From an uncultured Caulobacterales bacterium (GTDB taxonomy: Bacteria > Pseudomonadota > Alphaproteobacteria > Caulobacterales > Caulobacteraceae): 14,216 nt of DNA. Below the pieces are notes generated by a model, which worked only from the letters and a program-made list of their open reading frames with translations, was not told the DNA's origin and did not search any database. Made by a program: the position numbers and the translations under genes. Below are positions 5,856 through 13,343 of this stretch, one piece after another (within the stretch, counting starts at the first letter, position 1; each line of letters starts with the position of its first letter). Location of the stretch: the NCBI GenBank assembly GCA_903903715.1, contig CAIUZX010000496.1, positions 1 to 14,216 of the forward strand. The letters are read 5' to 3'.

Positions 5856-7229
5856 TCACGGCGCCGGCGCGAGGAAGTCCACCAAGATCCGCAAGCCCGG
5901 CGACGCGTCTTCAGCACGAATTTCCGCGCCATGCGCGCGCGCCACGGCTGCGGCGAGACTGAGCCCAAGGCCCGAACCCGGCGTGGTCCGACTTCGGTCA
6001 ACGCGGTAGAAGCGGCGGAAGATCTGTTCACGTTCCGCCGACGCCACACCCTGGCCGTCATCTTCCACGATCAGCCGCACGAACGGACCGATCCGTTCCA
6101 CCCGCAGCTCGATCGTCGTGCCGTTAGGCGTATGGATCAAAGCGTTCTCGACGAAATTGGCGATCATCTGGGTGATCAGCGAACGTTCGCCCTGCACGAT
6201 TTCGGGCCGGGCGGCGACGACCGACAGTTCGTGCCCTGCATCCTCCGCCGACGGACGGAAGGCTTCCGCCACGGCTCGAGCCGTTTCAGCGATGTCCACG
6301 GGCTGAAACGCTGCGAGGTTGGCGCCCGCCTCAAGCTGTCCGATCCGCAGCAACGCCTCGAACGTTGCGAGCACGTCGTCGATCTTTTCGACGGCGCCGT
6401 TCAGCGCCTGACGGTAGGCGTCAATATCCGGCGGCCCTGCGAGGGCCACCTCCACGCGCTGACGAAGGTGCGCCAGAGGCGTGCGCAAGTCGTGTGCGAC
6501 ATCGTCCGACACCTGCCTCACGCTGACGAGCAGGCGTTCGATCTCATCCAGCATGCCATTCATGGCGATGGCGAGATGGTCGATATCGTCCCGCCGCTCG
6601 GGCGGCCGAACGGGGGCCCGCAGGCCGATTTCACCAGCTGAAACGGCGTCCGCTGTCGCCGCGATCAGTTCAATGCGTCGCAGGATCCTCGTGACATAAC
6701 TCAACCCCACCGCCAGGGCGATGAATAGGGCTGCGCCGGAGGTGAGGATGAAGGTGCGCAGGAACGAGACCTGCAACTGCCTCGACCTCTCGAGATCCTC
6801 CCCCAGCGATATGCGGACACCGTCCGGCATGCGAACCGTCAGCACCCGCATCCGGATGTCATCGTCGTCAGCCGTCGCCAGCGGCGACGCTTTCCATTTG
6901 AACGTTATGAGGCCGTCCGGATAGGCCTGCTCCGGCAGATCTCCGTCCAGGCGGCGTCCGGCGGCGTCGACGATCAGAAAATTGTAACCGGTCGGACGCT
7001 TTTCCCGTGTCGCGATGAGCTTCAAGGCCTGTGGGCGAGAATGGGTGGAGTAAAGGCTCGTCACCAGGCTCGCTTCTCGAAGCAATCGCGCCTGGGTGCT
7101 CTCCTCCACCGGCGCGGTCAGCGCGAGCCAGGTCGCCAGGCCCGACACGCCGAAAGCGGCCAGAAAAAGGATGACCATGAAACCCGCAACGCGGGTCCTG
7201 GTGGAGCGGATGGCGAGACTAAGTCGCAT
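5856..7229 (-). CDS. Sensor histidine kinase (HAMP, HisKA, HATPase)
   Basis: Inner-membrane sensor kinase of 457 residues, expected to phosphorylate the regulator encoded just before it. Transmembrane helix 1 (about 16-37) and helix 2 (about 158-180) bracket a periplasmic domain of about 120 residues with no recognised ligand fold. A HAMP linker (about 181-235) leads to the H box SDDVAHDLRTPL with phosphoacceptor His246. The ATPase domain has the N box NFVENALIHT (359-367), G1 EDDGQGV (389-395) and G2 GSGLGLSL (418-425). The frame is open to an ATG at 7364, but I chose 7229. From there the protein starts MRLSLAIRSTRTRVAGF, directly before helix 1, and overlaps the regulator's stop by 11 bases, the usual coupled arrangement. 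The signal sensed is unknown. Confidence 0.92.
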   Translation of the reverse strand: MRLSLAIRSTRTRVAGFMVILFLAAFGVSGLATWLALTAPVEESTQARLLREASLVTSLYSTHSRPQALKLIATREKRPTGYNFLIVDAAGRRLDGDLPEQAYPDGLITFKWKASPLATADDDDIRMRVLTVRMPDGVRISLGEDLERSRQLQVSFLRTFILTSGAALFIALAVGLSYVTRILRRIELIAATADAVSAGEIGLRAPVRPPERRDDIDHLAIAMNGMLDEIERLLVSVRQVSDDVAHDLRTPLAHLRQRVEVALAGPPDIDAYRQALNGAVEKIDDVLATFEALLRIGQLEAGANLAAFQPVDIAETARAVAEAFRPSAEDAGHELSVVAARPEIVQGERSLITQMIANFVENALIHTPNGTTIELRVERIGPFVRLIVEDDGQGVASAEREQIFRRFYRVDRSRTTPGSGLGLSLAAAVARAHGAEIRAEDASPGLRILVDFLAPAP

Positions 7230-7899
7230 CCAACATGTATCCCGCGCCCCGGACCGTATGAATGTTGGGCGCCCCGGCGCCGCACGCCTCGAGCTTGGCG
7301 CGGATCCGGCTGATATGCGTTTCGACGATGGTTGTCTTCGGGTCGAAGTGGAAATCCCAGACATGTTCCAGCAGCATCGTCCGCGTCACGACCCGATCCG
7401 CGTTCTGCATCAGGTACTCGAGCAACTGGAATTCCTTGGGCTTGAGTTCGAGCGTCTTATCCCCGACCCGCGCGCTGCGCTGGAGACGATTGAGCTCCAA
7501 CGCCCCGAGCTTGAGGACCGAGACCGTCTGTTCCCGCATTGGAGCGCGACGGCCCAGGGCGTTGATGCGAGCGTTCAGCTCGGAAAACGAGAAGGGTTTG
7601 ACGAGATAGTCGTCGGCGCCGGCTTCAAGCCCCTCCACACGGTCGCCCACACCGCCAAGGGCGGTCAGAAAGAGCACGGGTGTGACGACGCCGCCGGCGC
7701 GCAGGCTCTTGACCACGGACAGCCCGTCCATGCCCGGCGTCATGCGATCCATCACGATCACATCGAATGTCTGGTCGAGCGCAAGGAACAAGCCGTCACG
7801 GCCGTCGCCCGCCACCTCGACGCCGTGTCCCTGCTCTTTCAGGCCACGCGCCACATAGGCGGCGGTTTCGGCGTCATCTTCGACCACAAGGACTCTCAT
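7219..7899 (-). CDS. OmpR/PhoB-family response regulator
   Basis: DNA-binding response regulator of 226 residues. The receiver (1-115) has the Glu7-Asp8-Asp9 acidic cluster, phosphoacceptor Asp51, Thr79 and Lys101 (DDYLVKPF). A winged helix-turn-helix (about 125-225) ends with the typical VETHISRIRAKL and IHTVRGAGYML stretches. The residues after Asp51 are RMTPG, where a Leu is more usual than Thr; this is probably neutral. No clear ribosome site precedes the ATG, so the start is less certain, though MRVLVVEDD is a canonical beginning. It is first in a two-gene unit with the kinase and divergent from sucC, with 157 bases between. It could control its own unit and possibly the operator-like repeat in that gap; this is inference. 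Confidence 0.93.
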   Translation of the reverse strand: MRVLVVEDDAETAAYVARGLKEQGHGVEVAGDGRDGLFLALDQTFDVIVMDRMTPGMDGLSVVKSLRAGGVVTPVLFLTALGGVGDRVEGLEAGADDYLVKPFSFSELNARINALGRRAPMREQTVSVLKLGALELNRLQRSARVGDKTLELKPKEFQLLEYLMQNADRVVTRTMLLEHVWDFHFDPKTTIVETHISRIRAKLEACGAGAPNIHTVRGAGYMLDAT

Positions 7900-7950
7900 A
7901 GACGAAAGAATAAGCCCGATCTGCGTCTTTCGCCATCATGATGCTGGGAA

Positions 7951-7991
7951 GCCCGGTTGCTAAGCGGAATAGGGCTTTCTATAAACCGGGC
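7951..7991. promoter_or_regulatory. Perfect 8-base inverted repeat straddling the sucC promoter (operator candidate)
   Basis: GCCCGGTT (7951-7958) and AACCGGGC (7984-7991) are exact reverse complements, 33 bases centre to centre, about three helical turns. The left arm overlaps the first two bases of the -35 hexamer, and the right arm overlaps the end of the -10 and the likely start site. A protein bound to both arms would cover the promoter. The binding protein is unknown. Confidence 0.5.
7957..7985 (+). promoter_or_regulatory. Vegetative promoter of the suc operon
   Basis: TTGCTA (7957-7962) and TATAAA (7980-7985) are separated by 17 bases, the ideal spacing for the housekeeping sigma factor. 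The transcript would start near 7992, leaving a leader of about 65 bases before sucC. This is the best -35/-10 pair I found in the window. Confidence 0.6.
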
Positions 7992-7997
7992 GCCCGG
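7986..7997. repeat. 12-base palindrome CCGGGCGCCCGG at the suc transcript start
   Basis: This perfect palindrome shares its left half with the right arm of the promoter-straddling inverted repeat. Its right half, continuing GGGGTT, is a near copy of the left arm GCCCGGTT. The region thus holds three related arms, giving either a third binding half-site or alternative pairings at the very start of the mRNA. Confidence 0.45.
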
Positions 7998-8056
7998 GGT
8001 TCTCTGGACGCCTTGTCCCGCGGATCTTCGCCAATCCTAGCCTCGCAGGGAACGCC

Positions 8057-9253
8057 ATGAACATCCATGAACACCAGGCCAAGGCCGTGCTGAAGGAATT
8101 CGGCGTCAATGTCCCCCGCGGCTTCCCGGCCTTCACGGTCGACGAGGCGGTCAAGGCGGCCAAGGCGCTCAAGGGAACGAAGGTGTTCGTTGTGAAGTCC
8201 CAGATCCACGCCGGCGGCCGGGGCAAGGGCAAGTTCGAAGGCCTGCCAGCTGCTGCCAAGGGCGGCGTTCGGGTGGTCAAGTCCGTCGACGACGTGAAAC
8301 AGAACGCCAAAGAAATGCTCGGCCGCGTGCTGGTGACGCACCAGACCGGACCCAAGGGCCGCCAGGTCAACCGCCTCTACATCGAAGAAGGCGCCGACAT
8401 CCAAAGAGAGCTTTATCTCTCCTTGCTGGTCGACCGCGAGACCAGCCGGATTTCCGTGGTCGCATCCACTGAAGGCGGCATGGATATCGAGGACGTCGCG
8501 CATTCAACGCCGGAAAAGATTATTTCCTTCAGCATCGACCCCGCGACCGGCGTGTTCGCTCACCATGGCCGTCACCTGTCGCAGGCGCTCGGTCTTTCGG
8601 GTGACCTCGCCAAGCAGGCCTCGACCCTTCTGAGCCAGCTCTACGCGGCGTTCAACGCCAAGGACATGGAGATGCTGGAGATCAACCCGCTCATCGTGAC
8701 CGGCGGCGGCGAACTCAAGGTGCTGGACGCGAAGGTCAGCTTCGACGGCAACGCCCTCTATCGCCACCCGGACATTGTGGCGCTCCGCGACACGACGGAA
8801 GAAGACGCCAAGGAAATCGAAGCCTCGAAATTCGATCTGTCCTACATCGCGCTGGACGGTGAAATCGGCTGCATGGTCAACGGCGCAGGCCTCGCCATGG
8901 CGACGCTCGACATCATCAAGCTCTACGGCGCCGAGCCCGCCAACTTTCTCGACGTCGGCGGCGGCGCTTCGAAGGAAAAGGTGACTGCGGCGTTCAAGAT
9001 CATCACCGCCGACCCCAACGTGAAGGGCATCCTGGTCAACATCTTCGGCGGCATCATGCGCTGCGACATCATCGCAGAGGGCGTTGTGGCTGCGGCCCGC
9101 GAGATCGGCCTCAAGGTGCCCCTCGTTGTTCGCCTGGAAGGCACCAACGTCCAGCAGGGCAAGGACATCCTCGCTGCGTCCGGCCTCGCCATCACCCCGG
9201 CCAACGACCTGGCCGACGCCGCCGCCAAGATCGTCAAGGCCGTCAAGGGCTGA
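8057..9253 (+). CDS. sucC: Succinyl-CoA synthetase (ADP-forming) beta subunit
   Basis: With SucD, converts succinyl-CoA, ADP (or GDP) and phosphate into succinate, ATP and CoA in the TCA cycle, in the cytoplasm. The 398 residues (E. coli 388) start MNIHEHQAKAVLKEFGV, the standard beginning. The ATP-grasp domain has VKSQIHAGGRGKGK (46-59) and the Mg-nucleotide site MLEINPL with Glu208 and Asn210. The C-terminal CoA-ligase-type domain has NGAGLAMATLDIIKLYG, NFLDVGGGA, NIFGGIMRCD and VVRLEGTNV. The start has AGGGA about six bases upstream. First gene of the suc operon and 75 bases before sucD. In many proteobacteria mdh precedes sucC; here a divergent two-component pair does. Confidence 0.97.
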   Translation: MNIHEHQAKAVLKEFGVNVPRGFPAFTVDEAVKAAKALKGTKVFVVKSQIHAGGRGKGKFEGLPAAAKGGVRVVKSVDDVKQNAKEMLGRVLVTHQTGPKGRQVNRLYIEEGADIQRELYLSLLVDRETSRISVVASTEGGMDIEDVAHSTPEKIISFSIDPATGVFAHHGRHLSQALGLSGDLAKQASTLLSQLYAAFNAKDMEMLEINPLIVTGGGELKVLDAKVSFDGNALYRHPDIVALRDTTEEDAKEIEASKFDLSYIALDGEIGCMVNGAGLAMATLDIIKLYGAEPANFLDVGGGASKEKVTAAFKIITADPNVKGILVNIFGGIMRCDIIAEGVVAAAREIGLKVPLVVRLEGTNVQQGKDILAASGLAITPANDLADAAAKIVKAVKG

Positions 9254-9328
9254 TCGCCCGACACGCCTTTCACGTCATCGCGCCCCGCAGGCCTTGAGGC
9301 TAAGGGCAGCGCCTAGGAAACGAGAACC

Positions 9329-10216
9329 ATGTCCATCCTGATCGACGCCAACACCAAAGTGATCTGCCAGGGCATCACCGGCAGCCAGGGCACCTTCCAC
9401 ACCGAGCAAGCCATCGCCTACGGCACCAAGATGGTCGGCGGTGTGACCCCCGGTAAAGGCGGCCAGACCCACGTCGGGCTTCCAGTCTTCAACACCGTGG
9501 CTGAGGCGGTCGAGACCACTGGCGCGACAGCTTCGGTCGTCTATGTGCCGCCGCCGTTCGCTGCGGACTCAATCCTTGAGGCCATCGACGCGGAAATCCC
9601 GCTGATCATCTGCATCACCGAGGGCATTCCGGTCCTCGACATGGTCAAGGTGAAACGGTCGCTGTCGGGATCGAAGTCCCGCCTGATCGGGCCGAACTGC
9701 CCGGGCGTCTTGACGCCTAAGCAGTGCAAGATCGGCATCATGCCGGGGAACATCTTCTCGGAAGGCACGGTCGGCGTCGTCTCGCGCTCGGGAACCTTGA
9801 CCTACGAAGCCGTGTTCCAGACCACCAATGCCGGCCTCGGCCAGACGACAGCCGTCGGGATCGGCGGCGACCCGGTCAAGGGCACCGAGTTCATCGACAT
9901 GCTGGAAATGTTCCTGGCGGACGATGCGACCAAGTCGATCATCATGATCGGCGAGATCGGCGGCTCGGCTGAGGAAGACGCCGCGCAGTTCATCCTTGAT
10001 GAGGCTAAGCGCGGCCGCAAGAAGCCGATGGCGGGCTTCATCGCGGGTCGCACTGCGCCTCCGGGACGCCGCATGGGTCACGCCGGCGCGATCATCTCCG
10101 GCGGCAAGGGCGGCGCCGAGGACAAGATCGCTGCAATGGAACGCGCAGGGATCAAAGTGTCGCCTTCTCCCGCCGCTTTGGGAGAAACGCTGCTTGAGGT
10201 GCTGAAAAACGCCTGA
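9329..10216 (+). CDS. sucD: Succinyl-CoA synthetase alpha subunit
   Basis: Partner of SucC; it binds CoA and carries the phosphohistidine intermediate. At 295 residues it has the family's usual length. An N-terminal Rossmann CoA-binding domain holds VICQGITGSQGTFHTEQAIAYG (11-32) and GVTPGKGGQTHVGLPVF. RLIGPNCPGVLTP (118-130) and the power-helix region lead to the active-site GHAGAIISGGKGGA with His251. The ATG at 9329 has AGGAAACGAG upstream, and MSILIDANTKVICQG is the standard start. The gap from sucC has no strong promoter or terminator, so the two are likely co-transcribed. Confidence 0.97.
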   Translation: MSILIDANTKVICQGITGSQGTFHTEQAIAYGTKMVGGVTPGKGGQTHVGLPVFNTVAEAVETTGATASVVYVPPPFAADSILEAIDAEIPLIICITEGIPVLDMVKVKRSLSGSKSRLIGPNCPGVLTPKQCKIGIMPGNIFSEGTVGVVSRSGTLTYEAVFQTTNAGLGQTTAVGIGGDPVKGTEFIDMLEMFLADDATKSIIMIGEIGGSAEEDAAQFILDEAKRGRKKPMAGFIAGRTAPPGRRMGHAGAIISGGKGGAEDKIAAMERAGIKVSPSPAALGETLLEVLKNA

Positions 10217-10328
10217 TTGTGATTATGTAAAGGGTCGACGTTATAGTGAATAAACGTCAACCTAATGAGCTTGCGGCCCGCGCTGTGGTCTTCGACGCGT
10301 CCGGGCCGTTCGCCGAGGAACGGAAAAA
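10217..10328 (+). promoter_or_regulatory. sucD-sucA gap with weak promoter-like pair and two inverted repeats
   Basis: TTGTGA (10217-10222) and TTATAG (10241-10246), 18 bases apart, form a weak candidate internal promoter for sucA. GACGTT (10237-10242) pairs with AACGTC (10253-10258). CGGCCCG (10274-10280) pairs with CGGGCCG (10302-10308) just before the sucA ribosome site. The structures could tune sucA expression relative to sucCD, but nothing matches a known RNA element I can name. Confidence 0.3.
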
Positions 10329-13286
10329 ATGGCGGACGATACCGGGCGTATCAATCAGGTTTTGGCCGAGACCTCCTTCCTCTATGGAGGAAATCTCGCC
10401 TATGTCGAAGACCTCTACGCGCGTTACGCCGTTGATCCGTCAAGCGTTCCGCCGACCTGGCGCGCCTTCTTCGACGCCTTGAGGGAAAGCCCGGAGGCGA
10501 TCGCGCAGTTCAGCGCCGAGCCTGACTGGACCTATCCGCCGAAGGCCGAAGATCGGCCGGAATGGCTGTCCGCCATCGACGGGCAGTGGCCCGATGCGGT
10601 CGGCGCCAAGGCCGGAACGGCGATCCGCGAAAAGAACCCGCAAGCGAGCGAAGCGCAGATTCGCGCCGCGACCCTCGACAGCGTGCGGGCGATCATGATG
10701 ATCCGCGCCTTCCGTATCCGCGGTCACCTGTGGGCGAACCTTGATCCCCTGGGAATTGAACAGCGTCCGGACAACGCCGAACTTCACCCGTCCTTCTATG
10801 GCTTCACAGAGGCCGACTACGACCGCCCGATCTTCATCGACAATGTTCTGGGTCTCGAATCTGCGACCTTGCGGGAGATCATGACGATCCTTCGCCGCAC
10901 CTACTGCGGCAATGTCGGCGTGCAGTTCATGCACATCTCCGACCCCGACGAGAAGCGCTGGATCCAGGAACGCATCGAGGGGAAGGACAAGGAAATCACC
11001 TTCACGCCGGAAGGCAAGAAGGCGATCCTGATGAAGCTCATCGAAGCTGAAGGGTTCGAACGTTTCCTTCACAAGCGCTTCCCCGGAACGAAACGCTTCG
11101 GCCTGGACGGAGCGGAAAGTCTTGTTCCGGCGATGGAGCAGATCATCAAGCGCGGCGGCGCACTGGGCGTGCATGATATCGTGCTGGGCATGCCACACCG
11201 TGGCCGCTTGAACGTCCTGGCGGCGGTGATGGGCAAACCCTACCGCGCGATTTTCCATGAGTTCCAGGGCGGGTCAAGCACGCCGTCGGACATCGAAGGC
11301 TCCGGCGACGTCAAATATCACCTCGGCGCATCGTCCGACCGGGCGTTCGATGGAAACAATGTCCACCTCAGCCTCACGGCGAACCCCAGCCACCTCGAAA
11401 TCGTCAACCCCGTCGTTCTGGGCAAGGCGCGGGCCAAACAGTCCTTCGACCTGCGCGCGGACCCGAACGCCGGTCGCGGCAAGGCGATGGGGCTTCTTCT
11501 GCACGGCGACGCAGCCTTTGCAGGACAAGGCGTTGTCGCCGAATGCTTCGCGCTGATGGGCCTGAAGGGCTATCGGACCGGCGGCACGCTGCACTTCATC
11601 GTGAACAACCAGATCGGCTTCACGACAAGCCCCCGAAACTCGCGCTCGACGCCCTATCCGTCCGACGTCGCGCTCATGGTTCAGGCGCCCATCCTTCACT
11701 GCAATGGCGACGATCCCGAAGCCGTGGTCTACTGCGCCAAGGTCGCCACCGAGTATCGCCAGAAGTTCGGCAAGGACGTGGTCATCGACATGTTCTGCTA
11801 TCGCCGCTTCGGTCACAACGAAGGCGACGACCCGACGATGACCCAGCCGTTGATGTACAAGATCATCAAGGACCAGCCGTCGACCCGCGAGCTCTACACG
11901 CGCCGCCTAGTGAACGAAGGTTCCGTCACCGAAGCCGAAGTGAACGGCATGATCGCCGACTTTGAAACCTTCCTGAACGATGAGTTCGAGGCGGGACGCA
12001 CCTTCAAGGCGGAAAAGGCTGACTGGCTGGACGGCAAGTGGTCTGGTCTTGAATCCACACGTCAATCGGACCTGCGGGGCGATACGGCCGTGACCCTCGA
12101 CAAGCTGAAGTCACTGGGCCTGCGCGCCACGACGATCCCCGCGACGGTCGATGCGCACCGCACGGTCGCTCGGGTGATCGAAGCCCGGCGGCATGCCATC
12201 GAAACTGGCGAGGGACTGGATTGGGCGACGGGCGAATTGCTGGCCTTCGCCACCCTGATTGATGAAGGGCACCCCATCCGCCTGTCTGGTCAGGACAGCG
12301 TCCGCGGCACGTTCAGCCAACGTCACTGCGCAATCGTCGACCAGACCACCGAAGACAAGTATCTGCCGCTCCAGAACCTGCATCCCGGCCAGGCGGAATT
12401 CGAAGTGATCGATTCGGCGCTGTCCGAAGAAGCGGTGCTCGGCTTTGAATATGGATACAGCCTCGCCGATCCGGACACCCTGACCCTCTGGGAAGCCCAG
12501 TTCGGCGACTTCGCCAACGGCGCGCAGGTGCTGGTCGATCAGTTCATCTCTTCGGGTGAGCGCAAATGGCTGCGCATGTCGGGCCTCGTCATGCTTCTAC
12601 CGCATGGATACGAGGGACAGGGGCCTGAGCACTCTTCCGCGCGCCTGGAACGGTTCCTCCAGATGTGCGCGGAAGACAACATGCAGGTCGTGAACTGCAC
12701 GACGCCTGCGAACTACTATCACGCGCTGCGCCGCCAGCTGCATCGGCCGTTCCGCAAGCCCTTGATCGTCATGACGCCCAAGTCGCTCCTGAGGCACAAG
12801 AAGGCCATCTCGAGGCTGTCTGAACTGGCGGAGGGTTCGTCCTTCCACCGTCTTCTCTGGGACGATGCGGAAAAGAACCCTGAACTTGCCGGGGGCGTGA
12901 AACTCAGCCCCGACGACCAGATCCGCCGCGTCGTCATGTGCTCGGGCAAGGTCTATTATGACCTGCTCGACGCCCGCGAAAAGAAGGGCGTGACGGACGT
13001 CTATATCCTGCGCCTCGAACAGTTCTACCCCTGGCCGATGCAGTCGATCCGCAAGGAGCTCGCCCGCTTCAAGAACGCGGAACTCGTCTGGTGCCAGGAA
13101 GAGCCCAAGAACATGGGGGGCTGGACGTTCGTCGACCCCTGGATTGAATTGTCGCTCAAGACGATCGATATCTCCGCCAAGCGCGCGAGATACGTCGGCC
13201 GTCCCGCATCCGCCTCGACGGCGGCCGGACTGATGAGTCGTCACCTCAAAGAACTTGAAGCCTTCACGACTGAAGCTTTCGCCTAA
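10329..13286 (+). CDS. sucA: 2-oxoglutarate dehydrogenase E1 component
   Basis: Thiamine-diphosphate-dependent E1: decarboxylates 2-oxoglutarate and passes the succinyl group to the lipoyl domain of E2. At 985 residues it has normal alphaproteobacterial length. The N-terminal segment (about 18-50; FLYGGNLAYVEDLYARYAVDP) is the part of E1o that contacts the rest of the complex. RGHLWANLDPLG and HPSFYGFTEADYD follow. The ThDP-Mg motif runs from GDAAFAGQG (Gly393, Asp394) to VNNQIGF (Asn426, Asn427). RFGHNEGDDP and the C-terminal transketolase-type half (LPHGYEGQGPEHSSARLERFLQ, VMTPKSLLRHKKAIS, EEPKNMGGWTFVDP) are intact. GAGGAA lies eight bases before the ATG. It is followed after 57 bases by sucB. 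No frameshift or missing catalytic residue was seen. Confidence 0.97.
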   Translation: MADDTGRINQVLAETSFLYGGNLAYVEDLYARYAVDPSSVPPTWRAFFDALRESPEAIAQFSAEPDWTYPPKAEDRPEWLSAIDGQWPDAVGAKAGTAIREKNPQASEAQIRAATLDSVRAIMMIRAFRIRGHLWANLDPLGIEQRPDNAELHPSFYGFTEADYDRPIFIDNVLGLESATLREIMTILRRTYCGNVGVQFMHISDPDEKRWIQERIEGKDKEITFTPEGKKAILMKLIEAEGFERFLHKRFPGTKRFGLDGAESLVPAMEQIIKRGGALGVHDIVLGMPHRGRLNVLAAVMGKPYRAIFHEFQGGSSTPSDIEGSGDVKYHLGASSDRAFDGNNVHLSLTANPSHLEIVNPVVLGKARAKQSFDLRADPNAGRGKAMGLLLHGDAAFAGQGVVAECFALMGLKGYRTGGTLHFIVNNQIGFTTSPRNSRSTPYPSDVALMVQAPILHCNGDDPEAVVYCAKVATEYRQKFGKDVVIDMFCYRRFGHNEGDDPTMTQPLMYKIIKDQPSTRELYTRRLVNEGSVTEAEVNGMIADFETFLNDEFEAGRTFKAEKADWLDGKWSGLESTRQSDLRGDTAVTLDKLKSLGLRATTIPATVDAHRTVARVIEARRHAIETGEGLDWATGELLAFATLIDEGHPIRLSGQDSVRGTFSQRHCAIVDQTTEDKYLPLQNLHPGQAEFEVIDSALSEEAVLGFEYGYSLADPDTLTLWEAQFGDFANGAQVLVDQFISSGERKWLRMSGLVMLLPHGYEGQGPEHSSARLERFLQMCAEDNMQVVNCTTPANYYHALRRQLHRPFRKPLIVMTPKSLLRHKKAISRLSELAEGSSFHRLLWDDAEKNPELAGGVKLSPDDQIRRVVMCSGKVYYDLLDAREKKGVTDVYILRLEQFYPWPMQSIRKELARFKNAELVWCQEEPKNMGGWTFVDPWIELSLKTIDISAKRARYVGRPASASTAAGLMSRHLKELEAFTTEAFA

Positions 13287-13300
13287 ACCCTTGCTACGCC

Positions 13301-13315
13301 GCCGGCTGCGCCGGC
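13301..13315 (+). repeat. GC hairpin in the sucA-sucB gap
   Basis: GCCGGC (13301-13306) pairs with GCCGGC (13310-13315) around TGC, 15 bases after the sucA stop and 17 bases before the sucB ribosome site AGGAG. It has no T run after it. It may affect mRNA stability between the two cistrons rather than terminate transcription. Confidence 0.35.
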
Positions 13316-13343
13316 CGCCAGACGCGATATCAGGAGCTAGTTC

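Noticed and set aside
7230..7364. Upstream extension of the histidine kinase to an ATG at 7364
   Set aside because: The extra 45 residues read Ser/Arg-rich antisense-like sequence inside the regulator gene. The start at 7229 overlaps the regulator stop and directly precedes the first membrane helix.
1500..7991. Shared half-site GCCCGGT/AACCGGG in the flagellin and sucC upstream regions
   Set aside because: A given 7-base word is expected one or two times by chance on both strands of a window this size. The spacing also differs (6 bases between arms versus 25), so a common regulator is not supported.
10246..10482. Possible leader or overlapping gene upstream of sucA
   Set aside because: It has no ribosome site and runs out of frame through the sucA start, ending inside sucA, with no family resemblance.
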